Origin: JBKCUI01 sp052161605
Lineage (GTDB): Bacteria > Planctomycetota > Planctomycetia > Pirellulales > Pirellulaceae
Direction: 5' to 3' (one strand)
DNA length: 64,000 bases
NCBI GenBank assembly: GCA_052161605.1
Contig: CP197409.1
The translations under genes and the position numbers were made by a program. Positions 1 through 8,169 of this stretch are shown here, piece by piece. How positions within the stretch are numbered: position 1 is the stretch's first letter; every line of letters starts with the position of its first letter. The notes under the pieces were generated by a model. It did not search any database. It worked only from the letters and a program-made list of their open reading frames with translations, and had not been told where the DNA came from.

Positions 1-624
1 ATGCAAGACTCCGGCGACATCATGTCCAGCGGAGCCTTTTCGAGTCCCGTGATCGAAGAGATTAACGGGGTGCGCCAATTGGTTGTTCAGTCCAGAACGA
101 CGCTTGCAGGGCTCGACTTGGAAACCGGTGCCATTTTGTGGTCGTCCCAGATCGAAGCATTCCGCGGGATGAATATTCTCACCCCCACAGTCTGGAACAA
201 TCAAATATTTACGAGTAGCTATGGAGGCAAGTCGCTGCTTCTCGACGTCAGCAATCCGTCTGAGCCCAAGCGAGTTTGGGAAAACAAACTAGAGGGATAC
301 ATGAGCTCTCCTATCGTGATCGGTAATCATTTGTATATGCATTTGCGGAACAAACGATTCGCATGCATCAATTTACTCGATGGGAAAGAAGCTTGGGTCA
401 CACCGCCTTATGGTGAGTATTGGAGCATGGTGTCCAATGGGACCACCATTCTGGCCCTTGATCAATCCGGAGATCTGCGTTTGATCAAGCACAATCCGGA
501 GAAATTCGAATTGTTATCGGAGAGAAAGCTCACCGACGAGGAGGCATGGGCCCATCTCGCAGTCCTCGGCAGCAAGGTGATCGTACGATCGCAGAAGGCA
601 CTGAGAGTCTACAACTGGATCTGA
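1..624 (+). CDS. PQQ-like beta-propeller protein, C-terminal part
   Basis: The 207 residues read as the end of a PQQ/BamB-type beta-propeller. Blades repeat the pattern of a value fetched, a hydrophobic strand and a W-containing turn, for example LDLETGAILWSSQ near residue 39 and INLLDGKEAWVTP near residue 123. Such proteins in planctomycetes are usually exported and bind or scaffold rather than catalyse. The frame is open at the first base, so the ATG at position 1 is probably internal and the gene starts outside the window. No partner gene can be seen. The fold is fairly sure; the role is unknown. Confidence 0.75.
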   Translation: MQDSGDIMSSGAFSSPVIEEINGVRQLVVQSRTTLAGLDLETGAILWSSQIEAFRGMNILTPTVWNNQIFTSSYGGKSLLLDVSNPSEPKRVWENKLEGYMSSPIVIGNHLYMHLRNKRFACINLLDGKEAWVTPPYGEYWSMVSNGTTILALDQSGDLRLIKHNPEKFELLSERKLTDEEAWAHLAVLGSKVIVRSQKALRVYNWI

Positions 625-811
625 TGCGACCTGCGAGGTTAGCAAGGGTTGTTTTGCATCGCACCGTGATACGAATAGTATCGGAAAGTAGGCTGATACT
701 ATGCCACGGTAAACGGGGCCAGCGATGTGTGTGATTCTATTTGGTCCCATGGTCCCGGTAGGGACCAGGAACGTGGTTGGCACTAAATGTACGGTCCGAA
801 CACGTAGGGAT

Positions 812-873
812 GCGACGAACTGCTGAATTAAGGGGACCCGCAAAGCGGGGTCCCTTTGAATGAATTGTTAGGC
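812..873 (-). other. attC-like integron recombination site
   Basis: Read on the minus strand it begins with the core GCCTAAC, then AATTCATTCAA, a GC-rich stem (GGGACCCCGC against GCGGGTCCC, loop TTT), and TTAATTCAG. That is the order and spelling of classic 59-base elements. The distal core, expected as GTTRRRY, reads GTTCGTC at about 812-818 and is degenerate. The first core overlaps the TAA stop of the small gene at 868-1077, which is the usual geometry of a gene cassette. No integrase gene is visible. Confidence 0.6.
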
Positions 874-1077
874 CTCAGTACTCGAAGGTGAGGAGCGATC
901 GCCAGCAGTGCTGCTGCGAGACTTGGCAAGGGCCAAGAAGACCACGCCAATCGCTATGAACGCGGGGCCGAGTGACCAAAACACCGTCAAATGAGCGGCG
1001 AGACCTACGATGAGGAAAGTGATTCCGTTGGTGAGGAAAACGAGGCCAATGGTTAGAAGGTTCTTTGTCGAGTTCAC
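868..1077 (-). CDS. Small two-helix membrane protein in a cassette-like setting
   Basis: A 69-residue protein with two predicted transmembrane helices (about residues 6-28 and 30-50) and a polar Ser/Arg-rich tail. It starts at GTG 1077, chosen because AAGGAG lies 7 bases upstream. Its stop codon lies inside the core of the attC-like site at 812-873, and about 20 bases upstream of the start is TTTAGGC, one base from the core GTTAGGC. This suggests a complete cassette: old core, ribosome binding site, gene, attC. No family is recognised. Confidence 0.6.
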   Translation of the reverse strand: MNSTKNLLTIGLVFLTNGITFLIVGLAAHLTVFWSLGPAFIAIGVVFLALAKSRSSTAGDRSSPSSTEA

Positions 1078-1403
1078 TGTGATGCTCCTTGTGAGGCCTA
1101 AAAACGAAATGCGATCTATCTCTTCCGGAGCGTCGCGGAGCGGTGGGATAGATTGTGCGCCCGAACAGTATGGCTTTGCTCCGCATGCCGAGAGATTATC
1201 GCTTGACCGGGCTCGGTTCGCAACCCACTTGCGGATTCTTCCCTTTTCTGGTCATCCCTAGCTCTGTTTAGACTCCTTGGTAAAGCGCCATACAGGCTAC
1301 AACGCAGAGACGCGGAAAGCGCAGTGGCTCGCGATTGCCACCATCTACTGGCTTTGGCCAAGCCCTGGCCTACGCCAAGGAGCAATCATGGCCGGGGCAC
1401 TTC
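1078..1403. other. Gene-poor stretch with a weak attC-like hairpin
   Basis: No convincing gene. GCCTAAA at 1099-1105 (one base from the core GCCTAAC) is followed by ATCTATC and, about 35 bases on, GATAGAT. This could be the eroded attC of the preceding cassette. The rest shows nothing recognisable. Confidence 0.3.
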
Positions 1404-1679
1404 TTACCCGACTGTCCGGCGCAAAATTCTAAGCCTATGATTCTTCGACGCTATCAACGGAACGCTCGCCATGTTAGGCTGATTCGGGGCCCTGCATCCT
1501 TTTGACGTTTGTTTGCATGCATCCAAGTAGTCCATCTGTGAATAGTTGTAAGGTCGTCCGAAAGATGCAGTGCGTCGTGCTGACATTCGATCATCCCACG
1601 CAATAGACGTTACCAGCGACCTGAAGAGAGACTCGTGGTCAGGGTAGAAGACATCTTCTATTTCAATTGGTGGCTTCAT
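1404..1679 (-). pseudogene. AlkB-type 2OG-Fe(II) dioxygenase N-terminal remnant
   Basis: From ATG 1679 the first 50 residues match the start of AlkB-like DNA repair dioxygenases: an acidic lead (IEIEDVFYPDHESLF), then W, and the family signature SARRTASFGRPYNYSQMDY ending near 1527. After that the frame runs on without AlkB features. The HxD...H iron ligands and the RxxxxxR 2-oxoglutarate site are absent, so it cannot be an active enzyme. It lies among cassette-like small genes and may be a cassette truncated on entry or by deletion. Confidence 0.55.
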
Positions 1680-1892
1680 AGCAAAAAAAGGGAAACGTCT
1701 GTCTCTGGGGGCAGTGAGCCCAAGAAATGAAACTACCATCAGACTGTAGCTGGCAGGCGGTTTCGTCGCAGTCCTTTGTTCGTCCGTATGGTCCTTGATC
1801 GACCAGATTGCCTTGAAAAACAGGTAATGCCCCGGTGTTCAATCGGCGGCTGTCTACCGTTGCTCAGCACCCGCAAGTGAGGTTTCTAAAAT

Positions 1893-2231
1893 CTAAAACC
1901 GCTGATCGAATGCCTCGGTGCAGGGTTTTGTCTGGTTCGTCGTTGGCTTGGCTCGTCCAGAACATGGGACATTAATCAAGAACTCGCCATTTGCCAAAGT
2001 GTGAGCGGTCCGAAAGCCGTAGTCGTAGACCGTAGGGTCTTTCACCGCATTTACCGCTTCAGCTTCTTGCCAGCACGTCGCGAATAGATAGGAAGATTCG
2101 TCGATCGACTGGTCTGTGTTGAGCACGATCGTCAAATCGAACTCTCCGTCCCAAACAGCTTGATATCCGAACGGAAGTAGGAGCAACAAAACGATCGCAA
2201 ATATCGATACGATGACTAAGGAATTACGCAT
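1893..2231 (-). CDS. Hypothetical protein with N-terminal membrane anchor
   Basis: A 112-residue protein starting at ATG 2231 (MRNSLVIVSIFAIV), with one strong hydrophobic helix at residues 3-23 followed by an extracytoplasmic domain with two cysteines. An upstream in-frame start would add ten residues. The family is not recognised. It has the same orientation as the other small genes of this region. Confidence 0.5.
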   Translation of the reverse strand: MRNSLVIVSIFAIVLLLLLPFGYQAVWDGEFDLTIVLNTDQSIDESSYLFATCWQEAEAVNAVKDPTVYDYGFRTAHTLANGEFLINVPCSGRAKPTTNQTKPCTEAFDQRF

Positions 2232-2742
2232 AGGTCTTGAAGCCAGGAGGCCTGCGATCACTGAGGTCGCGGCGAAAAAATCTCACCCATAGAGAGCGGT
2301 CGCCATGCAACTTCGGTGGAATGCTTGGTTCGTTGAATTATCTATACAATCACATGAATGCCCTATCAGTGATCAAGTTCGATTGCACGTCTCGATTATA
2401 CGGCCATAGCGGACACTCGTATTGTATTCGCACACAATACCCGTTGGCTAGCCACGGGACGCCGCACCCGCGTTCCTCGCCCCCATTGAGCTTGCCTCAA
2501 TGGAGCGCATGACTCGCTGGCTGGAGAACGCACTGACGGCCAGGGGTATCGCTGAATAGCCGACGAATCACGCTCCCACCGAGTGAACTCAGCGGTGAGC
2601 TAGGGAGCGGTTAGGGCACGACGGTCTAGCCGGTTAGTCATGCTTTCACTAACACAAGGTCATTGGAGAGCAAGGAGGTGGGATACTCGTTGTCGATGAA
2701 TATGCAGCATAACGGTTCACGCCGTAAACGGTTACAACCAAA
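2232..2742. other. Intergenic region with a cassette-like hairpin
   Basis: No supported gene. At 2571-2609 CGCTCCC pairs perfectly with GGGAGCG around an inner ACCG/CGGT stem. GTTAGGG (2610-2616) follows directly, one base off the integron core GTTRRRY. It may be another eroded recombination site. There is no U-tract, so it does not look like an intrinsic terminator. Confidence 0.3.
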
Positions 2743-3507
2743 CTATGCTATCCGGGTAGGTTCGGGGGCAAAGGATGATCCGCCGGTTTCCATGAGATAT
2801 CGGATTCCCTGTTTGAAGCAAGGCTTGAGTTCGAAGGATAGAAATGAATACCAGTTGGGTCTTGTCTGACCACGGAACCACGCGGCATGTGCCAAAGCGT
2901 ATGCAAACATCGGTAAGGTCATGTATTCCGGTCGCCGGACGTCGGTACCTGGCCAATTGCTGTATTGACCATCCCAGTTTCGCGGCGAATTGCCCAGGAA
3001 AATGCCAAAGCCGTGAAATACTGCGGTCAAGTCCGTAAGCAGTTCATTGTCATATTCGTCTCCCTGTACACGCCGCTCGCCCATCAATCGCAAGTGCGAT
3101 AGTTCGTGTGCCATCGTCCCGATGAGTCCGGACAGATTCATCAGTTCGGATGTTTCAATATGAATGATTGTTGAACCGATTTGTTCATCATATAGCCCAG
3201 CAGCACCGTTCGGAAGAAATCTACCAGCCTCATTGACCAGCCAAACTTGGTTTGTGTTCGTGAACAACTCTAGTTCTACGGCTTTGGGATCGACACCCAT
3301 GAAACCGCAGACTTGGTCAAGGAGATTGCGAACGCTCTCCTCAGTTCCATCCACCGAGTCGGGAAAGAAATCTTTAGTCGGTAGGATAGGATCACGCTGA
3401 GTAAACAAGTCGCGTCCAAACTGCTGCGAAAGCCATTCGAGTCGATCCTCGATCCAATACTTGGCTTGCTCGTCAACCGGGCATTGGGGCTTAGACCAAC
3501 CAAACAT
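2743..3507 (-). CDS. Putative HExxH zinc metallopeptidase-like protein
   Basis: A 254-residue protein without signal peptide. Residues 132-140 read MAHELSHLR, a HExxH zinc site, and about 20 residues later NELLTDLTAVFHG supplies an acidic residue that could be the third ligand. These features fit a small gluzincin-like peptidase, although no named family is recognised. The rest is soluble and rich in aromatic residues (PNWYSFLSFELKPCF). A promoter of the shared intergenic type lies about 100 bases upstream (3610-3638). Confidence 0.6.
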   Translation of the reverse strand: MFGWSKPQCPVDEQAKYWIEDRLEWLSQQFGRDLFTQRDPILPTKDFFPDSVDGTEESVRNLLDQVCGFMGVDPKAVELELFTNTNQVWLVNEAGRFLPNGAAGLYDEQIGSTIIHIETSELMNLSGLIGTMAHELSHLRLMGERRVQGDEYDNELLTDLTAVFHGFGIFLGNSPRNWDGQYSNWPGTDVRRPEYMTLPMFAYALAHAAWFRGQTRPNWYSFLSFELKPCFKQGIRYLMETGGSSFAPEPTRIA

Positions 3508-3609
3508 GTGTGTCCATCTTTATGGTTTAATGCCACCATCTATCGAGTGGTGGCGAGAGAAGTTTTTGGAAGTCGAAATAGGCGATCCGCAACCTTGGTG
3601 TAATATTTT

Positions 3610-3638
3610 ATTGTCGGGTTTTGTCCATGGAAAGTCAA
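3610..3638 (-). promoter_or_regulatory. Sigma70-like promoter of the shared intergenic module
   Basis: On the minus strand TTGACT (3633-3638) and GACAAT (3610-3615) are separated by 17 bases. The same pair, with the same AACCC before the -10, recurs at 5055-5083 and, with a 16-base spacer, at 7180-7207. Confidence 0.55.
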
Positions 3639-3695
3639 CATTCTTGGCCATCACCGTTTTGAAACCTAGAAATCATTGTCCTAGCATCGGTCACC

Positions 3696-3719
3696 GGCCC
3701 CCCTTTTGATACGGGGGCC
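3696..3719 (-). terminator. GC-rich hairpin of the shared module
   Basis: GGCCCCC pairs with GGGGGCC around a 9-10 base loop. It lies between the end of one small gene and the promoter of the next, as at 5142-5164. No U-run follows, so it may be a factor-dependent terminator or a structural element. Confidence 0.4.
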
Positions 3720-3817
3720 TATAGGGCATTCCGGGGTTTTGAGGGCAAGGACAAAAAATCAGGTTCGATGTATACCCTACTCCGGGTTATAGGACGCAAC
3801 ACCTGAGCTAATTTTCG

Positions 3818-4222
3818 TTACTCGACCCTGTATCTGAGACACCCTTGACTACGCAATAGGTTCTCATCAACGGTCAGGTGGTCAATTTTGTAGCCACTCC
3901 TCAGCAGTATCCACGAGGGAGGAGACTCGTCATAGTTGCGCAAGACAACGTCACACTGGACAATTTGCATGACGCGAAATCCGACAGCATCATCGCCAAG
4001 CTTGCAGTTACCGTTCCAATAAATGTCCAGTTCGCAATCTGCTGCTCCAGTCAAGTTGTTAGTCCGCACCTCGATTGCAGTTGGGGCACCAGAAGCTTTA
4101 GTCCCAGTACTAAGGAAACGGACGTGGACTTGACGTGGCGAAGCGAGTTGAATCAGCAGCGATTCCAATTCTGCTTTGTCTGGATGCTTCGGCAACAGCA
4201 TTGTAGTGCGATCAACGTGCAT
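3818..4222 (-). CDS. Hypothetical cassette-region protein
   Basis: About 134 residues from ATG 4222; a TTG start at 4240 would add six. No clear ribosome binding site decides between them. It is a soluble mixed alpha/beta protein with no transmembrane segment, and no family is recognised. It is followed on its own strand by the conserved intergenic module (3508-3817). Coding is supported by the uninterrupted frame and protein-like composition. Confidence 0.5.
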   Translation of the reverse strand: MHVDRTTMLLPKHPDKAELESLLIQLASPRQVHVRFLSTGTKASGAPTAIEVRTNNLTGAADCELDIYWNGNCKLGDDAVGFRVMQIVQCDVVLRNYDESPPSWILLRSGYKIDHLTVDENLLRSQGCLRYRVE

Positions 4223-4598
4223 GTTCTTGTTGCGTAACAATCGCTATCTCCCAGCAGAGCGGTCACGAGAGGCGATCGTGCCAGCAACAGTGGCTTCGTA
4301 GTGTGCGGTTTCCATTAAAGTATTGTACCGTTTTTCGCTCGCAACCTTGGTACAAAAAGATAGGATTCAACCGACAGCGGCCAAAGTGTCACGAAGTCTA
4401 GTCCCCGCCCATGATCCGGGGAGCTGTCGTCGAATTCTCACGGCGGTGGATCATTCAAATTAGCGGATCGCTATCAGTACCGCTGCTTGCCTGCAAAGAA
4501 GTGAAGAATGATCAGCAGGCTTTAAGTGCACCCTCTCCTGACTATCGGACGAAAACTCTGGATCGCCAAACTTGGTCCGCGACTTTGTTCGTCGTCCG
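4223..4598. other. Diverged copy of the intergenic module
   Basis: No gene seen. CGCAACCTTGGT at about 4341-4352 repeats the string at 3588-3599. ATCAGCAGGC and CTATCGGACG at 4510-4555 resemble the block that ends the other modules (AATCAGGTGCG and TATCCGACGC). No promoter of the shared type is recognisable here. Confidence 0.35.
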
Positions 4599-5024
4599 CT
4601 ATGGGCTAAACTTCTCCAAAAAGGTTGGCGTCCCCAAGTATTCTACCCGCAAGCCGTCAGCCTGAACCGTTAAATCAATGTCGTTGGCAAAGTCTAGGCT
4701 CAAGACAGTTGGGCCATCATGCTTCAACGGCATCGCAAAACAGTTCTCAAACTGCTCTCCCGAAAGTGTGAGACATCCATCCAGGATGGTATCTGGGAAT
4801 TCTACGAGAGTGCATTGCATGGTCCCGTTCAGAAAAGTCAGCCTTACAGATTGCATCCAAACAGTTCCAGGGTCTATACCAGGGCTACCATCGCTTTGAT
4901 GCAGATAGGCCATAAGTTCCACCACGAGCAACTCATCGTCCTCGTCGATGGATGTAAGTTTTGAATCGTGTAGTTCAATCGCAGCGTTAATGGATAGATC
5001 TTTGTTGAGAAGACGAATTGGCAA
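4599..5024 (-). CDS. Hypothetical cassette-region protein
   Basis: A 141-residue acidic soluble protein. The frame opens at TTG 5024, right after an in-frame TGA, with AAGGAA about 9 bases upstream; the next in-frame ATG is 37 residues later, so TTG is preferred. An ATG at 5028 is out of frame and closes after 13 codons. The content is mostly beta-type (LVVELMAYL, VRLTFLNGTMQCTLVEF), resembling immunity-type or DUF beta proteins, but no family is recognised. The transcript probably starts about 25 bases upstream at the 5055-5083 promoter. Confidence 0.55.
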   Translation of the reverse strand: MPIRLLNKDLSINAAIELHDSKLTSIDEDDELLVVELMAYLHQSDGSPGIDPGTVWMQSVRLTFLNGTMQCTLVEFPDTILDGCLTLSGEQFENCFAMPLKHDGPTVLSLDFANDIDLTVQADGLRVEYLGTPTFLEKFSP

Positions 5025-5054
5025 TCATCCAGGCTTCCTTAATAGGCAGTCGTG

Positions 5055-5083
5055 ATTGTCGGGTTTTATCCTGGCGAAGTCAA
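5055..5083 (-). promoter_or_regulatory. Sigma70-like promoter of the shared intergenic module
   Basis: TTGACT (5078-5083) and GACAAT (5055-5060) on the minus strand with a 17-base spacer, serving the gene that starts at 5024. Confidence 0.55.
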
Positions 5084-5141
5084 CATTTTTGGCTCAAACC
5101 TTCCCGCCCCCAGGATAGTTTTCACCCCGTTGTCGGCCACA

Positions 5142-5164
5142 GGCCCCCTTTGAATAAGGGGGCC
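5142..5164 (-). terminator. GC-rich hairpin of the shared module
   Basis: A perfect 9-bp stem, GGCCCCCTT (5142-5150) with AAGGGGGCC (5156-5164), and a 5-base loop. It lies between the end of the gene at 5261 and the 5055-5083 promoter, as at 3696-3719. It lacks a U-tract. Confidence 0.4.
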
Positions 5165-5260
5165 TATAAGGCATTCGGTGGCTTTATGGTGTAAACAAAA
5201 AATCAGGTGCGATCTACGCCCTCCTCCGAATATCCGACGCAAAATCTATGCCGATTTATG

Positions 5261-5896
5261 TTAACGGGGAGGCTGATTACCTAGCCATTGTTCGATCAGC
5301 GATGACAATTCATCGACAGAAGGCATTCCGAATCCGGTATACATTCTCTTGCCATTGTAGTAATACAGATGGTTTGGGCCTTGAAGCCGATCCGATTCGG
5401 GAAAGTAATCGTACAACGATATACTATCCACGTTGAAAGATCGAAACGCCATTCGATTAGAGAACCGTCTTGCGACGATACGGACTGTTTCGTCGAATAT
5501 ACGCGAGTAACCATTCCATGGCGCCCACAAATGAATAAACAATGCTTCGGTGGAAAAGTCGATCACCGTAAGGGGGGATTCTGCAGGCGTCCAAGGTCGG
5601 CGATCGCGTTGCCGATGAATTGCCGGGTACAATTCGCGAGTGAACCATGATTGCCAATCGTCTGCAAATCGATTCACGATCAGGTTTAGGTGCATCCATT
5701 CAACTTCGTTCAACGTATTCAGTATGTCGTCGCCAGATTGAAGAAGTTCTTCGAAAGCACTTGGGGTGGCGAATGAACGTTGGAGGGAGAGAAGTGTTTG
5801 TACGGATGATGAAAACGGAGCAAGGAAACGTGCCCATCGATCTGTCTTGTTGTGCGATTGTCGAAACGACATGTTGTGTATGCTAAAGTGTCTCAT
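5261..5896 (-). CDS. Thioredoxin-fold protein without the redox cysteines
   Basis: A 211-residue protein. Residues 110-205 follow the thioredoxin pattern: a strand ALFIHLWAPWNGYS in the place of the usual WAPWCGPC motif, a helix (DETVRIVARRF), a strand (MAFRSFNVDS), then PNHLYYYNGKRMYTGFG in the place of the cis-Pro strand and GxG turn, and a final helix. Both catalytic cysteines are replaced (N and S), so it cannot be a disulphide oxidoreductase and may be a binding or chaperone-like fold. Residues 1-105 are helical and unrecognised. Confidence 0.6.
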   Translation of the reverse strand: MRHFSIHNMSFRQSHNKTDRWARFLAPFSSSVQTLLSLQRSFATPSAFEELLQSGDDILNTLNEVEWMHLNLIVNRFADDWQSWFTRELYPAIHRQRDRRPWTPAESPLTVIDFSTEALFIHLWAPWNGYSRIFDETVRIVARRFSNRMAFRSFNVDSISLYDYFPESDRLQGPNHLYYYNGKRMYTGFGMPSVDELSSLIEQWLGNQPPR

Positions 5897-6056
5897 CTTC
5901 CCTGATGAGGGCGTCCATCACCGAGCATCCGGGAATGAAGTCTCTGAAATCAAAACTGCCAGATCTCTGGATCGTACGTTCAGTTTCATTCGTATTGTCA
6001 AACAACCTCGTCGAGCTCAGCCCATGCCAGAAGTATTCTAGCATGCTCTGTCATCA

Positions 6057-6557
6057 TTATAATCCGTCGCTACCCGACTCAAGCTTCCATACCGAGACTA
6101 GGCCCGCGACGATCGCAATCCATAAAATAGGACATCCAAACAATGCGGTGATGATCCAAAACCACAATCTAGGATGAAATCCAACCTGCAAGCAGGACCG
6201 GCTTGGACAATTCGGATCATAGAAAACAATCTGGCGACTACCAGGCGGGTATTGAATCAAAAGTTCAGGATTGCATTCGTTCTTTGAACCAAAGTAATAT
6301 CTTCTGCCATGTAATTCGCGATTACTGACACGATAGCTGTACCTTAACACTAGTTGAATCGGTTCGCCATCTTCGTTCTTTGGCTGGTAGTGTGAGTCAA
6401 TCAAGCAATCGGTCGAAACAAATCGTGCTTTCGAAGCGAACGCAAAGTAGACGGCACGCGCAACAACGAATAACGGGATGGCGACTACCAACGTCGCCAT
6501 GATTGCTGCAGAGTTAAAGTCCAGCATTTGCTTTTTCGAAGGCGGAACGGCGGCCAT
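6057..6557 (-). CDS. DUF3592-type membrane protein
   Basis: 166 residues from ATG 6557 (a GTG lies one codon upstream). A transmembrane helix at about 18-40, a beta-rich middle, and a C-terminal helix at about 133-158. The middle carries the DUF3592 pattern: RYSYRVSNRELHGRRYYFG, then YPPGSRQIVFYDPNCP and RSCLQVG. The function of DUF3592 is unknown. It lies 21 bases downstream of the lipoprotein gene 6579-7100 and probably shares its transcript. Confidence 0.65.
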   Translation of the reverse strand: MAAVPPSKKQMLDFNSAAIMATLVVAIPLFVVARAVYFAFASKARFVSTDCLIDSHYQPKNEDGEPIQLVLRYSYRVSNRELHGRRYYFGSKNECNPELLIQYPPGSRQIVFYDPNCPSRSCLQVGFHPRLWFWIITALFGCPILWIAIVAGLVSVWKLESGSDGL

Positions 6558-6578
6558 CACCGAGCATGAGGAGTTTAC

Positions 6579-7100
6579 TCAACGCAAGTCGAAAGCTCTC
6601 TTTCGAGCACTTTGGTCCAATGCTTGGTTTTCGCTTGCCCCACTGTTTGCATTTCGTGAACGCATCCATATCTTCACGCCGTAGTCTTCTGCGATGAGTG
6701 TCTCCTCTCCGTTAAAAAGACTGTAAACGATTGTTGATTCTAGTGTCTCTTTTGTTTTGGGATCAGATCGAAACAACTTGAATGCTACCACATGCCCGCT
6801 GCTCGGATCTGAATCATTGAATGGGTAGGAGAGGCGTACGAAGCCTGCATAGGAATAAGCCACAGAAATGAGGTAGTCGTCGTCTTGCCCCAGGTCCTTT
6901 TCGAACGATTGGGATCCATGAATGCCTTCCACCAATTCAACATCGAAGGTAACTCCATAATTATCGGCAAGGGATATTTCGACTTCAGCTCGTTCCTTAT
7001 TGGTACTCTCTGAAGACGTCTTCGAAACGGGGGTCGCGCACGATACTAAAAGCATCAAAGGGGTAACAAAAAGGAGTGAAATTGATTGCACTCTAGTCAT
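6579..7100 (-). CDS. Small lipoprotein
   Basis: 173 residues starting at ATG 7100, chosen because AGGAGA stands 4-5 bases upstream and the signal peptide begins there. The hydrophobic signal ends in LLVSC, a lipobox, so the mature protein is probably lipid-anchored at the membrane. The mature part is acidic and beta-rich with no recognised domain. First gene of a two-gene unit with the DUF3592 protein. A promoter of the shared module lies about 80 bases upstream (7180-7207). Confidence 0.65.
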   Translation of the reverse strand: MTRVQSISLLFVTPLMLLVSCATPVSKTSSESTNKERAEVEISLADNYGVTFDVELVEGIHGSQSFEKDLGQDDDYLISVAYSYAGFVRLSYPFNDSDPSSGHVVAFKLFRSDPKTKETLESTIVYSLFNGEETLIAEDYGVKIWMRSRNANSGASENQALDQSARKRAFDLR

Positions 7101-7179
7101 CAGTTCTCCTTTGTATCCCATACACAATTCTCGAGCGATAACTTACAATTATCCCGGCTTGTTCACCGGAAAAGTCGTT

Positions 7180-7207
7180 ATTGTCGGGTGTTATCCCCGA
7201 AAGTCAA
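7180..7207 (-). promoter_or_regulatory. Sigma70-like promoter of the shared intergenic module
   Basis: TTGACT (7202-7207) and GACAAT (7180-7185) on the minus strand, 16-base spacer. Third recognisable copy, upstream of the lipoprotein gene. Confidence 0.5.
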
Positions 7208-7582
7208 ACATTTTAACCTAACATCATTTTGCCTTCCTTAGTCATCCGTCTTGCAGTCAAGCTGCGCTAACACTGGGCTTAACTCTGGCAAGATGCTAAT
7301 TCCTAAAGAGGTAAGGAGAGACGATATGCAAAATCTCTGAGTTTATCAAGCAAGCGGATCGACGGAGCGATCCGCGACAATCGTCGCTGACCGCTCCGTC
7401 GGTCAGTTGCCACCAAGGCGATCACTCGTTAGGCATTTATGATTCGACGACACAATTGGATAAAACTGTGCGAAAGGCTACAGAGAAACAATCAGGCTCG
7501 CCGTTCGCCCATCCCCGATTATCAAACGCAAAATCAAAGCCGATTTATGTTCGTCGCTTTTTGTTCGCCTACGCGTAAAAGG
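7208..7582. other. Intergenic region with strong hairpin, core-like heptamer and module end
   Basis: No gene seen. At 7361-7400 GACGGAGCG pairs perfectly with CGCTCCGTC around an inner GCGAC/GTCGC stem. GTTAGGC, an integron-type core, follows at 7428-7434. The last 80 bases (from AATCAGGCTCG near 7490 to CCGATTTATGTTCG near 7553) repeat the end of the module seen at 5200-5255. Confidence 0.4.
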
Positions 7583-8020
7583 TCAATCGAAGTACCAGGC
7601 TAGCACGCGCCATGGGTCGGAAAAGAGTATTGCCAAAGATGCTACCAATAGCAGCAGATAAAGAAATACCGAGGCAACACGCTGTTTGTTTGTTTTGTGG
7701 TTCGTCGAAACAAAGCCAAAGGGATTGCAGTACGCGTTAAAAAAACCAACCGGAACCGCGAGTGGTGCGCCCAGAATCAGAAAAAAACCGACATACGCGA
7801 AGAAGTCAATCAGAGCGTTGTGGGTGTAATCCCGATAAGGAACCGGTATGCGTCCGAGAGCAAGAACCGTCAACGCCCATGTCGTATATATGGCGGAAAT
7901 CACGAGTACGGGATACACATACAGGGCACCAGAAATGATCGTGAGTTTGGACCAAGGGCTCAGGTGCGTCTGTGTTGCCGCTTCAGGACTTCGGTACGGA
8001 TTTGCGTTGGTATCAAGCAT
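7583..8020 (-). CDS. Multi-helix membrane protein with NPYxSP N-terminus
   Basis: 145 residues; the N-terminus MLDTNANPYRSPEAA has the NPYxSP tag common in small planctomycete membrane proteins of unknown role. About three transmembrane helices follow (residues 27-55, 70-95, 113-133). No catalytic motif is visible. It is the last gene of the minus-strand cassette-like run. GTAATTATCCCGGCTT at 8043-8058, upstream of the start, repeats a string near 7145-7160. Confidence 0.6.
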   Translation of the reverse strand: MLDTNANPYRSPEAATQTHLSPWSKLTIISGALYVYPVLVISAIYTTWALTVLALGRIPVPYRDYTHNALIDFFAYVGFFLILGAPLAVPVGFFNAYCNPFGFVSTNHKTNKQRVASVFLYLLLLVASLAILFSDPWRVLAWYFD

Positions 8021-8169
8021 AGCACTTTGTTCGACGAACTTGTAATTATCCCGGCTTCAGCAATGGCCCCATTGCATTGGAGCGCCTATGGAGCTTTCGG
8101 TGGTTTGATGGCGAAGCCCGTAAGCTCGATGTTTTTTGTCTCTCACTTTGCCTGTGCGAACAAACGATT

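Noticed and set aside
1473..1479. GTTAGGC resembling an integron core
   Set aside because: No partner core or hairpin at the right distance; probably chance.
2449..2518. Short frame ending MTRWLENALTARGIAE
   Set aside because: Reads like a protein end but only about 22 codons are open and no family could be named.
3696..5164. Calling the GGCCCCC hairpins certain intrinsic terminators
   Set aside because: Neither is followed by a U-run on either strand; kept only as hairpins of the shared module with low confidence.
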